Assembly (NCBI RefSeq): GCF_000442315.1
Contig: NZ_KE557320.1
Span: 831,606 to 895,605 of the forward strand
Direction of reading: 5' to 3'
Length of the DNA stretch: 64,000 nt
Source of the DNA: Rubellimicrobium thermophilum DSM 16684
GTDB taxonomy: Bacteria > Pseudomonadota > Alphaproteobacteria > Rhodobacterales > Rhodobacteraceae
Shown: positions 38,739 through 48,628 of the stretch, one piece after another
Layout of the letters: every line of letters begins with the position of its first letter
Position numbering within the stretch: position 1 is the first letter of the stretch
Made by a program: the position numbers and the translations under genes
The notes under the pieces: generated by a model
Database searches by the model: none
What the model was told of the DNA's origin: nothing
The model's input: only the letters and a program-made list of their open reading frames with translations

Positions 38739-40406
38739 CTAGCGCGCGCCCCCTTCGCCGGGCCGAATCGGGAAGACGACCGTCAGGCGGTGCATCTCGT
38801 CGTCCTCCGCCGTCTCGATGGGACCGCCGATCTGGGCCGCAAAGGCCTGGATGAGCTGGCGCCCCAGCCCCGGGCCGGGCTGCCGCTTCGGCCGCCCTTC
38901 GGCGCTGTTGGCGATGGTCAGGCGTGCATGGTCCTCGCCCCTTTCGAGACGGACCGAGACCGTGGGCAGGCCGGATCGCGCCCGGGCATGGAGGGCGGCA
39001 TTCGACAGCGCCTCGGCGACGAGAAAGGCCAGCGGCACGGCCTGATCGGGATCGAGAACGAGGCTGTCGATGGACATCTCCGTGCGCAACAGGGCAGCCC
39101 GGACAGCCAGTTCCTGCTCGGCGATGGCGCGGATGAGGGGGGCCACGTCGATCGCGGCCATGTCGGCGCTGGTATAGAGGGTGCGGTAGATTGCCGCGAG
39201 GGTCAGCACCCGGTCCTGCAGGCGCCGCAGGGCCGCCCGCGGCTCTGCCCCCGACAGCCGGCGGATCTGCATGGAGATGATCGAGGAGATGAGCTGGAGA
39301 TTGTTCTTCACGCGGTGATGGATCTCGCGCAGCAGGACGCCCCGCTCGCGATAGGCCCGGGCCATTCGGGCCTCGTCCTCGAGGATGGATCGGGCCATCT
39401 CGCGGAAGGCCAGTTCGATCTCGCGCAGCTCCCGCGCGGCATCCGGCGGCGGCGCATCCGGCAGGGTGCGGTCATGGCCAAAGCGGCGCATCATGGCCCC
39501 CAGCGCCGCCACGCGCGAGAGCACCAGCCTGTCCAGCGTCCAGAGTGCCACGCCGAGGCTGGCCAGCCACATCAGGACGGCGAGCGTCAGCGGCCGGCCC
39601 CACAGCCCCGAGGGGCGCCCAGCCTGTTCCGGGCTCCAGACGGCGAGCGCATAGGCCACCTCGGGAACGACCGGCACCACGGTATAGACGCGCTCGGCCC
39701 CATCGGGATCGCGGGCCGCAAAGACCCGCGGTCCGGAGGGCGTCTCGGCGGACAGGGGGCGGCGCGGGGCCAGAAGGCCGGGCGGCACGACAGGGCCGTC
39801 CGGGCCGGTCGATGTCAGAACCTCGCCCGAGGCATTGAAGGTGACAAGCTGGAGAGGCTGGTTTTCCGACGGCAGGGCCGGTCCGGCCAGCGCCTCGATC
39901 GGCAGCAGAAGCGCCAGCGATCCGATCGACCGTCCCCCCGCCGCAAGCGGAACTGCCATCAGCAGGCTGCCCGGCAGGCCGCCCCGGATCTCGGTCCGGT
40001 CGGAGGCGGCATCGACAGACAGCGGCAGGCTGTCGAATTCCGGCCCCGAGGCGCAGGGGCGGCCGCCGACGGCCGGGTAGAACACGGCAAGGCTGTAGGA
40101 AGACCAGGCCTCCACGAAGCTGCGCAATGTCCCTTCGCAGGACACGGGGTCTGCCAGGACGGAGGGCAGCGCCGCCAGCGCCCCCGCAGCGCCCTGAGCG
40201 CGGACGATCTCACGTTCGAGACCGGACGCGGCCTGGGCCGTGACAGCCAGAAGCGACAGCCGGGCACGCTGTTCGCTTTCCTGCTGGAAGGACCGCGCCT
40301 GTCCGAGAGCCAGCAGCCCGAGCGGCAGCAGCGCCAGCGACAGAAGTGCCGTCACCCGGACCGCGAGCCCGTCGCGGTGCAGCCGCCCGAGGATCCGTCC
40401 GGCCAT
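38739..40406 (-). CDS. Sensor histidine kinase of the general stress response, HisKA_2 type
   Basis: A 555-residue membrane kinase. An N-terminal membrane helix ([19 protein letters not shown]) and a second ([20 protein letters not shown]) flank a periplasmic sensor of about 200 residues. The H-box is [21 protein letters not shown], as in HisKA_2/HWE kinases that phosphorylate PhyR; the N-box [11 protein letters not shown] and GLGRQL follow. It starts one base after the ecfG stop in the same transcript. A general stress sensor for PhyR is the likely role; the signal is unknown. Confidence 0.88.
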   Translation of the reverse strand: MAGRILGRLHRDGLAVRVTALLSLALLPLGLLALGQARSFQQESEQRARLSLLAVTAQAASGLEREIVRAQGAAGALAALPSVLADPVSCEGTLRSFVEAWSSYSLAVFYPAVGGRPCASGPEFDSLPLSVDAASDRTEIRGGLPGSLLMAVPLAAGGRSIGSLALLLPIEALAGPALPSENQPLQLVTFNASGEVLTSTGPDGPVVPPGLLAPRRPLSAETPSGPRVFAARDPDGAERVYTVVPVVPEVAYALAVWSPEQAGRPSGLWGRPLTLAVLMWLASLGVALWTLDRLVLSRVAALGAMMRRFGHDRTLPDAPPPDAARELREIELAFREMARSILEDEARMARAYRERGVLLREIHHRVKNNLQLISSIISMQIRRLSGAEPRAALRRLQDRVLTLAAIYRTLYTSADMAAIDVAPLIRAIAEQELAVRAALLRTEMSIDSLVLDPDQAVPLAFLVAEALSNAALHARARSGLPTVSVRLERGEDHARLTIANSAEGRPKRQPGPGLGRQLIQAFAAQIGGPIETAEDDEMHRLTVVFPIRPGEGGAR

Positions 40407-40407
40407 G

Positions 40408-41019
40408 TCACAGATGCGGGCCGCCCTGGGCGGCGATCACGGCCATGGTGGCCCCGTCGGTAAGCTCGAGCCGCTCCGTCTCCGACAGGTCGAGAAGCTG
40501 GGCCAGACGCGCGCGGGCGCGGTTGGCACGGCTCTTGACGGTTCCCACGGCCACACCGATGATCGCCGCCGCTTCCTCGTAGGAATGGCCCTGCACTCCG
40601 ACAAGCTGGAGCGCCTCGCGCTGTTCGTCCGGCAGACGAAGAAAGGCGCGATAGAGATCGGCGATATGCAGGCGGCCGTCATGGGCCGGCTTCTCCGCCA
40701 GCGCCCCGACAAGGATGCCGTCGCTGTCGGCGACCTCGCGCACGCTGCGGCGGCGATTGGAATAGAAGGTGTTGCGCAGGATGGTGAACAGCCAGGCGCG
40801 CAGATTCGTCCCCTCGGCAAAGCGGTCGAAACTGGACCAGGCCTTCACCACCGTGTCCTGCACGAGATCGTCCGCCGCGGCGGCATTGCGCGTCAGCGAC
40901 AGCGCAAAGGCGCGCATCGCCGGCAGATGCGCCAGCATCTCCTCGCGCGGGTCGCTCCCCTCGGCCGGGGTGACTCCGTCGGGGGGGCGCGGCGACCTTG
41001 CGGTGTCTCTCACACTCAT
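40408..41019 (-). CDS. ecfG: RNA polymerase sigma factor EcfG (general stress)
   Basis: A 203-residue ECF sigma factor. Region 2 is LVQDTVVKAWSSFDRFAEGTNLRAWLFTILRN and region 4 LPDEQREALQLVGVQGHSYEEAAAIIGVAVGTVKSRANRARARL. In alphaproteobacteria such a gene beside nepR and phyR is EcfG: it is held by NepR and freed when phosphorylated PhyR binds NepR. Its start overlaps the nepR stop (ATGA at 41016-41019), which keeps sigma and anti-sigma in ratio. The first 25 residues are disordered and may not be needed; an ATG further in is possible. Confidence 0.93.
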   Translation of the reverse strand: MSVRDTARSPRPPDGVTPAEGSDPREEMLAHLPAMRAFALSLTRNAAAADDLVQDTVVKAWSSFDRFAEGTNLRAWLFTILRNTFYSNRRRSVREVADSDGILVGALAEKPAHDGRLHIADLYRAFLRLPDEQREALQLVGVQGHSYEEAAAIIGVAVGTVKSRANRARARLAQLLDLSETERLELTDGATMAVIAAQGGPHL

Positions 41020-41288
41020 GCGACCATCCGCGCCAGGCGATTGTCACGGAGCGCGCCGCGTCCTGCCCCTTTGCCCCTGTCCCCCGCCTCCTCCGATGCG
41101 GGGGATTGCGGCGATGCAAAGGCCAGGGCGTCATGGGCGGCGCCTGCACCCCCCGGCCTGCCCTCCAGACGCGCCAGAATCCGGGCGAAGGCGGGAGGAA
41201 GGCCGCCCCGGACGGGTCCGCCATAGGCGCGCCGCAGATTGGCGGCAGTCGCGGCATTCCGCTTCTCCTGCGACGACATCTCGTTCAT
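41016..41288 (-). CDS. nepR: Anti-sigma factor NepR
   Basis: A 90-residue NepR-like protein. The family helix is recognisable as NLRRAYGGPVRGGLPPAFARILARLEG, which matches the consensus pattern of an LRxxY..V helix followed by PxxFxxLLxxL; the rest is disordered and glycine/alanine-rich. NepR binds EcfG and, when stressed, phospho-PhyR. It is transcribed divergently from phyR, with overlapping promoters between them. The position between phyR and ecfG makes the call secure despite the short length. Confidence 0.85.
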   Translation of the reverse strand: MNEMSSQEKRNAATAANLRRAYGGPVRGGLPPAFARILARLEGRPGGAGAAHDALAFASPQSPASEEAGDRGKGAGRGALRDNRLARMVA

Positions 41289-41322
41289 GGCGGTTACTCG
41301 CTGCCTCGTGGGTCATGCTTTC

Positions 41323-41348
41323 GGAACTGAAAGCCGCGGGCTATCGTT
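41323..41348 (+). promoter_or_regulatory. Putative EcfG promoter for phyR
   Basis: GGAAC at 41323-41327 and CGTT at 41345-41348 are separated by 17 bases, which matches the published alphaproteobacterial EcfG consensus (GGAAC, 16-17 bases, CGTT). The phyR ATG at 41382 lies 33 bases beyond the -10 element. It fits positive autoregulation. Confidence 0.7.
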
Positions 41349-41355
41349 TGGTTCC
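41330..41355 (-). promoter_or_regulatory. Putative EcfG promoter for nepR-ecfG, overlapping the phyR promoter
   Basis: On the minus strand GGAAC at 41355-41351 is followed after 17 bases by CTTT at 41333-41330, one base away from CGTT. The -35 of one promoter overlaps the spacer region of the other. The match is imperfect, so confidence is lower than for the plus-strand site. Confidence 0.45.
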
Positions 41356-41381
41356 AGATCGAAGAAGGGATCCCGTTTCAC

Positions 41382-42191
41382 ATGAGCACGACCGACGCCC
41401 CCGACCTCTCCGCGCAGATCGCGGCAGAGCTTCCCTATCTGCGCCGGTATGCGCGCGCCCTCACGGGAAGCCAGTCGAGCGGCGATGCCTATGCGCTGGC
41501 CACCCTCGAGGCGATCCTCGATGAACCGGCCCTGTTCGAGACGGGAACGACGCCACGTGTCGCGTTGTTCACGGTCTTTCACACGATCTGGAACAGCTCC
41601 GGGTCCCCCGTCTCGGACGGAGAGACGGGACTGGCCAGGGCCGCCCAGAGGCATCTGGCGCGGCTGACCCCCAACACGCGCGAGGCGCTTCTGCTGTCCA
41701 CCATCGAGGATTTCACCCCCGAGGAGGTCGCCACGATCATGCGCAGCGACGTGGACGAGGTGCGCCACCTCATCAACCGGGCCCGCAGCGAGATGGAGGA
41801 TTCCGTCTCTGGCCGCGTCATGATCATCGAGGACGAGGCCATCATCGCCCTCGACCTGCAGACCATCGTCGCCGACATGGGCCATGCCATCACGGGCGTT
41901 GCCCGCACGCGCGATGCGGCGGTGGCGCTCGCCGGGATCGAGAAGCCGGACCTCATCCTCGCCGATATCCAGCTGGCCGACAGATCCTCGGGGATCGACG
42001 CGGTCAACGAGATCCTCAGGGCCCGCGGTGACATCCCCGTCATCTTCATCACCGCCTTCCCCGAACGGCTGCTGACCGGAGAGCGGCCCGAGCCGGCCTT
42101 CCTCATCTCCAAGCCCTACCGGGAAGATCAGGTGCGATCCGCCATCAGCCAGGCGATGTTCTTCGCCTCGACCGAGCCGCTCAAGGCCTGA
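41382..42191 (+). CDS. phyR: General stress response regulator PhyR
   Basis: A 269-residue protein with an N-terminal sigma-factor-like domain (residues 1-140; sigma4-like TPNTREALLLSTIEDFTPEEVATIM) and a C-terminal receiver (about 145-265) with the phospho-acceptor Asp195 in LILADIQLADRSSG, acidic pocket IEDEAII, and TAFPERL/KPYRE. Phosphorylation exposes the sigma-like domain, which binds NepR and frees EcfG. It is divergent from nepR-ecfG-kinase. The ATG at 41382 follows a GAAGAAGGGAT site. Confidence 0.96.
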   Translation: MSTTDAPDLSAQIAAELPYLRRYARALTGSQSSGDAYALATLEAILDEPALFETGTTPRVALFTVFHTIWNSSGSPVSDGETGLARAAQRHLARLTPNTREALLLSTIEDFTPEEVATIMRSDVDEVRHLINRARSEMEDSVSGRVMIIEDEAIIALDLQTIVADMGHAITGVARTRDAAVALAGIEKPDLILADIQLADRSSGIDAVNEILRARGDIPVIFITAFPERLLTGERPEPAFLISKPYREDQVRSAISQAMFFASTEPLKA

Positions 42192-42220
42192 CAGGGGCGC
42201 GGCTTCTGCCGCAAACCCCT

Positions 42221-42810
42221 TCAGCCACCATAGACGACCAGTTCCGGCAGGCTCGCAGCGGCAGGCCCAGCAGACGCATCGCCGCGATGCTGATCTGACT
42301 GCCCGATCCCGGCTCTCCGCCGGAGGGGCGCAGCTCCACGCCGATGCTCTGGCCCGTGGCGGGATGCTCGATCCGGCCGCGCATCACCGCCGTCACGAGG
42401 GGCGTGCGGAGCCAGACCCCCGGTTCGGACGGCGGCCCGAGCGAAGCCACCGTCGTCCCCAGACGCGCACCGGCCCCGGCCGGAGCTGCCCCGGCAGCGG
42501 ACGGGGCGGCGGCAGCAGCGTCCATGCCTACCCCATCGGAGCCGGCCCCCAGGCCGTCGTCTGCGGCGGGCGGCGGAGGCGGCGGAAGCCCGGCATCGGC
42601 GGCCCCGGCCAAAGCCGGACCGGGCGGAGCCAGGATCGCCGGAGCACCGGCGGCGGTCGTGGCGCGATCGGCCGGCCGTGCCTCTGGCAGCGGAGCCTCG
42701 GCCGGGGCCTGCGTGCCGGACGGACGCATGGGCCCCGGGCGGCCATCCGGCGCCGCACATGCGCCCAGGGCGCAGAGGGCGATCAGCGAAAGACGAATGC
42801 GCAGGGTCAT
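42221..42810 (-). CDS. Lipoprotein with Pro/Ala-rich linker (frame broken near 42262)
   Basis: A 196-residue protein after correction. The signal [20 protein letters not shown] holds a lipobox LGAC with Cys near residue 18. A long proline/alanine linker follows, then a C-terminal domain: [42 protein letters not shown] and [15 protein letters not shown]. One missing base near 42262 restores the end [10 protein letters not shown]. Relatives in Rhodobacterales are sometimes named D-galactarate dehydratase, which looks like a misannotation; function unknown. It is divergent from moaA. Confidence 0.75.
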
Positions 42811-42914
42811 GGCGGAAGCCTAAGGCGCCCGGGTCGCCGGGCGCAACGGTCAGGACCGGCGGCATCGGCAAGGCTCCGCTTGCGGGCAGACCGGCAGACA
42901 CCTACCTTGGTCGC

Positions 42915-43919
42915 ATGGACGCGCCCATGCAGGACCCCTTCGGCCGCTTCATCCGATACCTGCGGGTTTCGGTCACGGACCGTTGCGATTTCCGCTGCGT
43001 CTACTGCATGTCCGAACACATGACCTTCCTGCCCAAGAGCGAGATCCTCTCGCTCGAGGAGCTCGACCGTCTCTGTTCGGCCTTCATCCGTCTGGGGGTG
43101 GAGAAGCTCCGCATCACGGGGGGAGAGCCGCTGGTGCGGCGCGACATCCTCACCTTCTTCCGCGCGATGCGCCGCCATCTCGATTCGGGCGCGCTGCGCG
43201 AGCTGACGCTGACCACCAATGGCAGCCAGCTGGCCCGCCATGCCGCGGCGCTGCGGGATGCCGGGGTGCGGCGGGTCAATGTCTCGCTCGACACGCTGGA
43301 TCCGGAGCGCTTCCGCCGGCTGACGCGGATCGGCCGCATCGATCAGGTTCTGGACGGGATCCGCGCCGCCCGCGAGGCCGGCCTGCGCGTCAAGATCAAC
43401 GCCGTCGCGCTCAAGGGCGAGACCGAGGACGAGCTGTGGGACATGATCGCCTGGTGCGCGGAACAGGGCCATGACCTGACCTTCATCGAGGTCATGCCCA
43501 TGGGCGACATCGGCAACGAGATGCGGCTGGACCAGTTCTGGTCCCTGCGCGATCTGCGCCGGCGGATCGAAAGCCGCTTTACCCTGACCGATCTGGCCGA
43601 GCGCACGGGTGGCCCTGCGCGTTATGCCCGGATCGAGGAGACGGGACAGAAGATCGGCTTCATCACCCCGCTGTCCCACAATTTCTGCGAAAGCTGCAAC
43701 CGCGTGCGGCTGACCTGCACGGGTCAGCTTCATACCTGTCTCGGACAGGAAGGGGCATCGGACCTGCGCGCAGCGCTGCGTGCCTCTGCGGATGACCGCG
43801 ATCTCGAGGCGGCGATCCGGGCGGCGATCCGGCTCAAGCCGCGCGGGCATGACTTCGACTATTCGCGCGGAACCGTCGCCGGGCGGATCTCGCGCCACAT
43901 GAGCCATACGGGCGGCTGA
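42915..43919 (+). CDS. moaA: GTP 3',8-cyclase MoaA
   Basis: Radical SAM enzyme that starts molybdopterin synthesis with MoaC. Residues C24, C28 and C31 ([11 protein letters not shown]) bind the SAM [4Fe-4S] cluster, and a second cluster is held by [19 protein letters not shown] near the C-terminus. GGEPLVRRD is the SAM-binding GGE motif, and the C-terminal SHTGG keeps the essential double glycine. The 334-residue length is normal. The start at 42915 was chosen over an upstream frame. waaA follows four bases after the stop. Confidence 0.97.
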   Translation: MDAPMQDPFGRFIRYLRVSVTDRCDFRCVYCMSEHMTFLPKSEILSLEELDRLCSAFIRLGVEKLRITGGEPLVRRDILTFFRAMRRHLDSGALRELTLTTNGSQLARHAAALRDAGVRRVNVSLDTLDPERFRRLTRIGRIDQVLDGIRAAREAGLRVKINAVALKGETEDELWDMIAWCAEQGHDLTFIEVMPMGDIGNEMRLDQFWSLRDLRRRIESRFTLTDLAERTGGPARYARIEETGQKIGFITPLSHNFCESCNRVRLTCTGQLHTCLGQEGASDLRAALRASADDRDLEAAIRAAIRLKPRGHDFDYSRGTVAGRISRHMSHTGG

Positions 43920-43922
43920 CTC

Positions 43923-45200
43923 GTGTCGGCGCATCCCCTGTCCTGGCCGGCGCCGCTGCGCCTGTATGGCGCCGCTGCCGATCTGCTGCTGGGGCCCGCC
44001 TTCCGCCGTGCGGCGGCCCGGCTCGGGGCACAGGGCATCGGCCCCGAACGCCAGCGCGAACGCCTGGGCGAGGCGACCAGACCCCGGCCCGAAGGGCGTC
44101 TGATCTGGTTCCATGCCGCGAGCATGGGAGAAAGCCTGTCCGTCCTGCCCCTTGTGCGGATCCTTGCCGAAAGGGCCACGGTCCTGGTGACCACCGGCAC
44201 GGCCAGTTCGGCGGCGGTCCTGGCCTCGCGCCTGCCGGCCGGGGCGCTGCACCAGTTCGCCCCTCTGGATGCCTCGGGACCGGTGACGCGGTTCCTCGAT
44301 CACTGGCGCCCGGATCTGGCCGTCATGGTGGAAAGCGAGATCTGGCCCCAGATGCTTCGCGCGGCCCATGCCCGTGGCGTGCCGCTCGTGCTGATGAATG
44401 CGCGGATGTCGGTCCGCAGCCTCAGGGCATGGGCCCGCATGCCGCAGAGCGCGCGGGTCCTGCTCGGTCTCTTCGACCGGATCGTCGCCCAGACGGCGGA
44501 CATGCGGGATGCCCTCGTCGCGCTGGGGGCCGATCCGGTCCGGATCGCCGTGGGCGGCAACATGAAGGCCGCCGCCCCCCCGCCCCCCGCCGATCCGGCC
44601 GAGCTGGAGCGCCTGCGCCGCGTGCGGGGCGACGCGCCGCTCTGGGCCGCCATCTCGACCCATCCGGGAGAGGAGGAGGCGGCGCTGACGGCGCATCGGG
44701 CTGTCCTGGCACAGCATCGGGAGGCACGCCTGATCCTTGTCCCGCGCCATCCGGAGCGGGCGGACAGCATCCTGCATCTTGCCTCGCGCCGGGGATTTGC
44801 GGCCACGCGGCGCAGCACGGGCGGCCTGCCGGATGGTGCGCTGCATCTGGCCGACACGCTGGGCGAGACGGGCCTGTGGTTCCGTCTGGCCCCGGTGGTG
44901 TTCCTGGGCGGCTCACTGGTGCCCGTGGGGGGGCACAATCCGTGGGAGCCGGCCCAATGCGGCGCGGCGCTGCTGACGGGCCCCCTGCGCGAGGCCGTCG
45001 CGGCCGACATGACCGCCCTGGAAGAGGCCGGCGCCGCGATGACAGTGCGCGATGCCGATGACCTGGGCCGGGCCGTGGCCGCACTGCTGGCCGATCCGGC
45101 CCGCGCCGCCGCGATGGGCGAGGCCGGGCGCAGCCTTGCTGCGCGGCAGGGCAACCGGGTCGAGGAGATCGCCCGCGAGCTGATGGACATCCTGTCATGA
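43923..45200 (+). CDS. waaA: 3-deoxy-D-manno-octulosonic acid (Kdo) transferase
   Basis: WaaA/KdtA adds Kdo to lipid IVA at the inner membrane, the start of LPS core. Recognisable are RLIWFHAASMGESLSVLPLV, the catalytic glutamate region RPDLAVMVESEIWPQML, VPLVLMNARMSVRS, and the C-terminal UDP/CMP-sugar-like domain ISTHPGEEEAALTAHR and GGHNPWEPAQCGAALLTGP. It has 425 residues, a GTG start at 43923, and a two-residue overlap by ATGA with the next glycosyltransferase. The N-terminal membrane anchor is short. Confidence 0.95.
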   Translation: MSAHPLSWPAPLRLYGAAADLLLGPAFRRAAARLGAQGIGPERQRERLGEATRPRPEGRLIWFHAASMGESLSVLPLVRILAERATVLVTTGTASSAAVLASRLPAGALHQFAPLDASGPVTRFLDHWRPDLAVMVESEIWPQMLRAAHARGVPLVLMNARMSVRSLRAWARMPQSARVLLGLFDRIVAQTADMRDALVALGADPVRIAVGGNMKAAAPPPPADPAELERLRRVRGDAPLWAAISTHPGEEEAALTAHRAVLAQHREARLILVPRHPERADSILHLASRRGFAATRRSTGGLPDGALHLADTLGETGLWFRLAPVVFLGGSLVPVGGHNPWEPAQCGAALLTGPLREAVAADMTALEEAGAAMTVRDADDLGRAVAALLADPARAAAMGEAGRSLAARQGNRVEEIARELMDILS

Positions 45201-46267
45201 GAGACTTCGTGGATCCGGCCGGAATCGAGGTGATCGCCCCGAACTTCAAGCGCCGCCATTCGGGGGTGACATCCACCGTGCTGCGCCTGCTGCCGATCCA
45301 GGCGCGGACGATCCGCATCGCCGCCGCCGGTCCCCGGCTTCCGGCGGACATCCCGCGCATCCGGCTGCGCGACCTGCTGACCATGTCCCGCTCCGGCCCC
45401 GGCGGCAGCGGAACCCCCCGCATCTGGCATGCCCGGCGCAACACGGAGATGCTGGGCGGTCTTCTGCTGCGAACCCTGCTGCGCAAGAGGCTGCGGCTGC
45501 TGTTCACCTCGGCGGCCCAGCGGCGGCACAGCCGCTATACGCGCTGGCTGATCCGGCAGATGGATGCGGTGGTGGCCACCTCCTCGCGCAGTGGGGCCTT
45601 TCTCGAGGTGCCCCACCGCGTGATCCTGCATGGGGTGGACACGGATCTGTTCTCGCCCGCGCCGGACCGGGCCGCCCTGCGGCGCGAGATGGGACTGGAT
45701 CCGGGGGCGTTCCTGATCGGCTGTTTCGGACGGCTCCGGCCGCAGAAGGGCACCGATCTGCTGACAGAGGCGCTGATCGCCGTCCTGCCCGCGCGCCCGG
45801 ATGTACAGGCCCTGTTCATGGGCGGCGTGACGCCGGATCAGGCCGCCTTCGTCGAGGGGCTGAAGGCGCGGGTGCGCGCAGCCGGGCTGAAGGACCGCAT
45901 CCGCTTCCTGCCCGAGGACAGGGGCTGGGACATCGCGCGGTGGTATCGCGTGCTTGATCTCTATGTGACGGCGCCGCGAGTGGAGGGGTTCGGGCTCACC
46001 CCTCTGGAGGCGATGGCCTGCGGGGTGCCGGTGATTGCCTCGCGGGCGGGCGCCTTCGAGGACATCATCGCGGACGGCCGAACGGGCCGCCTGATCCCCG
46101 CAGGGGACGGGCCGGCGCTGGCAGAGGCGCTGGCAGAGGCGCTCGATGATCGGGACATGCTGGCCCGCTGGGCGGCTGCGGCCCGCCCCCATGTCCTTGC
46201 GCATCACCGCATCGAGGCCGAGGCGGAAGCTCTGAACGCGCTCTACAGGGATCTCATCGGCCGCTGA
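45197..46267 (+). CDS. LPS core glycosyltransferase, GT4 family (LpsB/LpcC-like)
   Basis: A 356-residue GT-B glycosyltransferase. The nucleotide-sugar domain has CFGRLRPQKGTDLLTEALI, the donor-site APRVEGFGLTPLEAMACGVPVIAS with the EGFGLxxLE pattern, and AGAFEDIIADGRTGRLI. Its order right after waaA (ATGA overlap at 45197-45200) fits the core mannosyl/galactosyl enzymes LpsB or LpcC. The acceptor is inferred to be Kdo-lipid A core; the exact sugar is unknown. The end overlaps the convergent M20 hydrolase by 14 bases. Confidence 0.9.
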   Translation: MRDFVDPAGIEVIAPNFKRRHSGVTSTVLRLLPIQARTIRIAAAGPRLPADIPRIRLRDLLTMSRSGPGGSGTPRIWHARRNTEMLGGLLLRTLLRKRLRLLFTSAAQRRHSRYTRWLIRQMDAVVATSSRSGAFLEVPHRVILHGVDTDLFSPAPDRAALRREMGLDPGAFLIGCFGRLRPQKGTDLLTEALIAVLPARPDVQALFMGGVTPDQAAFVEGLKARVRAAGLKDRIRFLPEDRGWDIARWYRVLDLYVTAPRVEGFGLTPLEAMACGVPVIASRAGAFEDIIADGRTGRLIPAGDGPALAEALAEALDDRDMLARWAAAARPHVLAHHRIEAEAEALNALYRDLIGR

Positions 46268-47424
46268 GGGGCATCCGCGCCTCGGCCATGCCCGCCAGCC
46301 AGGAACAGCCGGCGGGGATCGCCTCGTCGTTGAAGTCGTATTCGGGGTGATGGACCGGCGCCGAGTCGCCATTGCCGAGCAGGATATAGGCCCCCGGCCG
46401 TTCCTCCAGCATGTAGGCGAAGTCCTCGCCGCCCATCACGAGGGGGGCTTCCTCGCAGCCGCCCGAGACCGCCCGGGCCACCTCGCGCGCGAAGTCCGTC
46501 TGCTCGGGATGGTTGACCATGACGGGGTAACCCGCGCGCCAGTCCAGATGGGCCTGTGCGCCATGGGCCATGGCGGTGGCCTCGCAGATTGTCCGGAGCC
46601 GCCTTTCGGCCATTGCCCTCATCTCGCGCGAGAGGGTGCGGACGGTCCCGCGAAGCGTGACACGTGACGGGATCACATTGAAAGCCTCGGACGAGGTGCG
46701 GAACGAGGTGACCGAGACCACGATCTGCCCGACCGGGTCGGCATTCCGGCTGACGATGGTCTGAAGCGCCAGGACGATGGCCGAGGCTGCCACGGTGGGG
46801 TCCACCACCTCCTGCGGCTTGGCGGCATCGTCCCCCCTTTCCTTCCACGACGATCTCGAACTGATCGGTGGCGGCGAAGAACTGCCCGGCGCGGATGGCA
46901 AAGCTGCCGACGGGGCGGCCGGGCCAGTTGTGCAGGCCATAGACCTCCTGGATGCCCCAGCGGTCCATCAGCCCGTCGGCGCACATCTCGCGGCCGCCGC
47001 CGCCACCCTCCTCGGCCGGCTGGAAGATGACCACGACGGTGCCGTCGAAGGCGCGCGTCTCGCACAGGTATTTCGCGGCGCCCAGCAGCATGGCGGTATG
47101 TCCGTCATGGCCGCAGGCATGCATGGCGCCCTTCACCTTCGAGGCATGAGGCAGGCCGGTCGCCTCCTCGATGGGCAGCGCGTCCATGTCCGCACGCAAG
47201 CCGATGACCCGGCCCGAGGCCGTCGAACGCCCCCGGATGACACCCACCACGCCGGTGCGGCCGATGCCGGTGGTAACCTCATCGCAACCGAAGGCGCGCA
47301 GGCGTTCGGCCACCAGGGCAGCGGTTCGGTGGGTGTCGAACAGGATCTCCGGATGTTCGTGCAGATCGCGGCGCCAGGCGCGGATCTCGGGCAGCATCTC
47401 GGCAAAGCGGTTGCGGGGGGGCAT
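46254..47424 (-). CDS. M20 family amidohydrolase, hippurate hydrolase-like (frame broken near 46829)
   Basis: A 389-residue M20D metal-dependent amidohydrolase after correction. Zinc ligands and catalytic residues are seen in MHACGHDGHTAMLLGAA, the catalytic glutamate in FQPAEEGGGGGREM, and MGGEDFAYMLEERPGAY and HHPEYDFNDEAIP at the C-terminus. One extra base at 46829 turns the expected EGKGGHAAKPQ (lid histidine) into a shifted frame. Members hydrolyse N-acyl amino acids such as hippurate. It is divergent from the peptide transporter, so use of imported peptides or conjugates is plausible. Confidence 0.88.
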
Positions 47425-47602
47425 GGTTCTCTCCTTGCTGGACGCACTGTTCCCGAGCGGCGAGAGGGGAGCAAGGGCATGGGCGGCCCTGACCACCGTG
47501 ACGCCACGCAAGGGGTTGTGCGATGCGGCATTGCTGCTAGCGTCCCCCTCAACGTGCCCGGACCAACAGCGGCACGAAACCGGAATGACAGGGAGGTCCT
47601 GC

Positions 47603-48628
47603 ATGACCGACGGGGCGGCACCCGTCCTTGATGTCCGCGACCTGCGGACGGTCTTCCGGACACGTGGGGGGGCCGTCCATGCCGTGAACGGGGTCTCCTT
47701 CTCGCTGAAGGCCGGCGAGCTTCTGGGCGTCGTCGGGGAATCCGGTTCGGGCAAGTCGGTCACGATGATGTCGCTGCTGCGGCTTGTGCCATCGCCTCCG
47801 GCCGAGGTGACGGGCGGTGCCGTGCTGTTCGAGGGGCGCGACCTTCTTCGCCTGCCGGAGGCCGAGCTGCGCCGGCTGCGCGGGGGGCGGATCGGCTTCG
47901 TGTTCCAGGATCCGATGACCTCGCTCAACCCCGTCTTCACCGTCGGCTACCAGATCATGGAACCTCTGCGTGTCCATCTGGGCCTGTCGCGGCGGGCGGC
48001 GCGGGACCGGGCGGCCGAGCTGCTGTCGCTGGTCGGGATTCCGGATGCGCGATCGCGCCTGTCGGATTACCCGCACCAGTTTTCCGGGGGCATGCGCCAG
48101 CGGGTGATGATCGCCATCGCGCTGGCCTGCAATCCCAAGGTGCTGATCGCGGACGAACCCACGACCGCGCTCGATGTGACGATCCAGGCACAGATCCTCG
48201 ATCTCATGGCCTCGCTGAGGGAGAAGCTGGGCATGGCCGTGATCTGGATCACGCATGACCTTGGGGTGATTGCGGGGATCGCCGACCGGGTGATGGTCAT
48301 GTATGGCGGCCAGATCGTGGAGCACGGCCCGGTGGAGGCGATCTTCGGCAATCCCTCGCATCCCTATACCCGTGCGCTGCTGACCACGGTGCCCAGGGTG
48401 CGCGGCGAACGGCCGCGGCGTCTGACCGTGATCGAGGGACAGCCGCCTCTCCTGACGGCACCCCCCGATTTCTGCACCTTCCGCGACCGCTGTTCTCAGG
48501 CCTACGAGATCTGCGACCGGCTGAACCCGCAGCGCTATCCGGTGGGAGAGGGGCATGACGCGGCCTGCTTCCTCTGCGATCCCGGGCTTGCCCCGCAGTC
48601 CGCTGCCCCGAGGGTCGCCCATGTCTGA
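47603..48628 (+). CDS. Peptide/oligopeptide ABC transporter ATP-binding protein, DppD-like
   Basis: A 341-residue ATPase of the peptide/nickel group. Walker A is [17 protein letters not shown], the signature [15 protein letters not shown], Walker [16 protein letters not shown]-switch WITHDLGV. The oligopeptide/dipeptide C-terminal module is present: [15 protein letters not shown] and the cysteine-rich [15 protein letters not shown] that in DppD-type proteins binds an Fe-S cluster. The start at 47603 follows GGGAGG. The second ATPase starts eight bases before its stop. Confidence 0.94.
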   Translation: MTDGAAPVLDVRDLRTVFRTRGGAVHAVNGVSFSLKAGELLGVVGESGSGKSVTMMSLLRLVPSPPAEVTGGAVLFEGRDLLRLPEAELRRLRGGRIGFVFQDPMTSLNPVFTVGYQIMEPLRVHLGLSRRAARDRAAELLSLVGIPDARSRLSDYPHQFSGGMRQRVMIAIALACNPKVLIADEPTTALDVTIQAQILDLMASLREKLGMAVIWITHDLGVIAGIADRVMVMYGGQIVEHGPVEAIFGNPSHPYTRALLTTVPRVRGERPRRLTVIEGQPPLLTAPPDFCTFRDRCSQAYEICDRLNPQRYPVGEGHDAACFLCDPGLAPQSAAPRVAHV

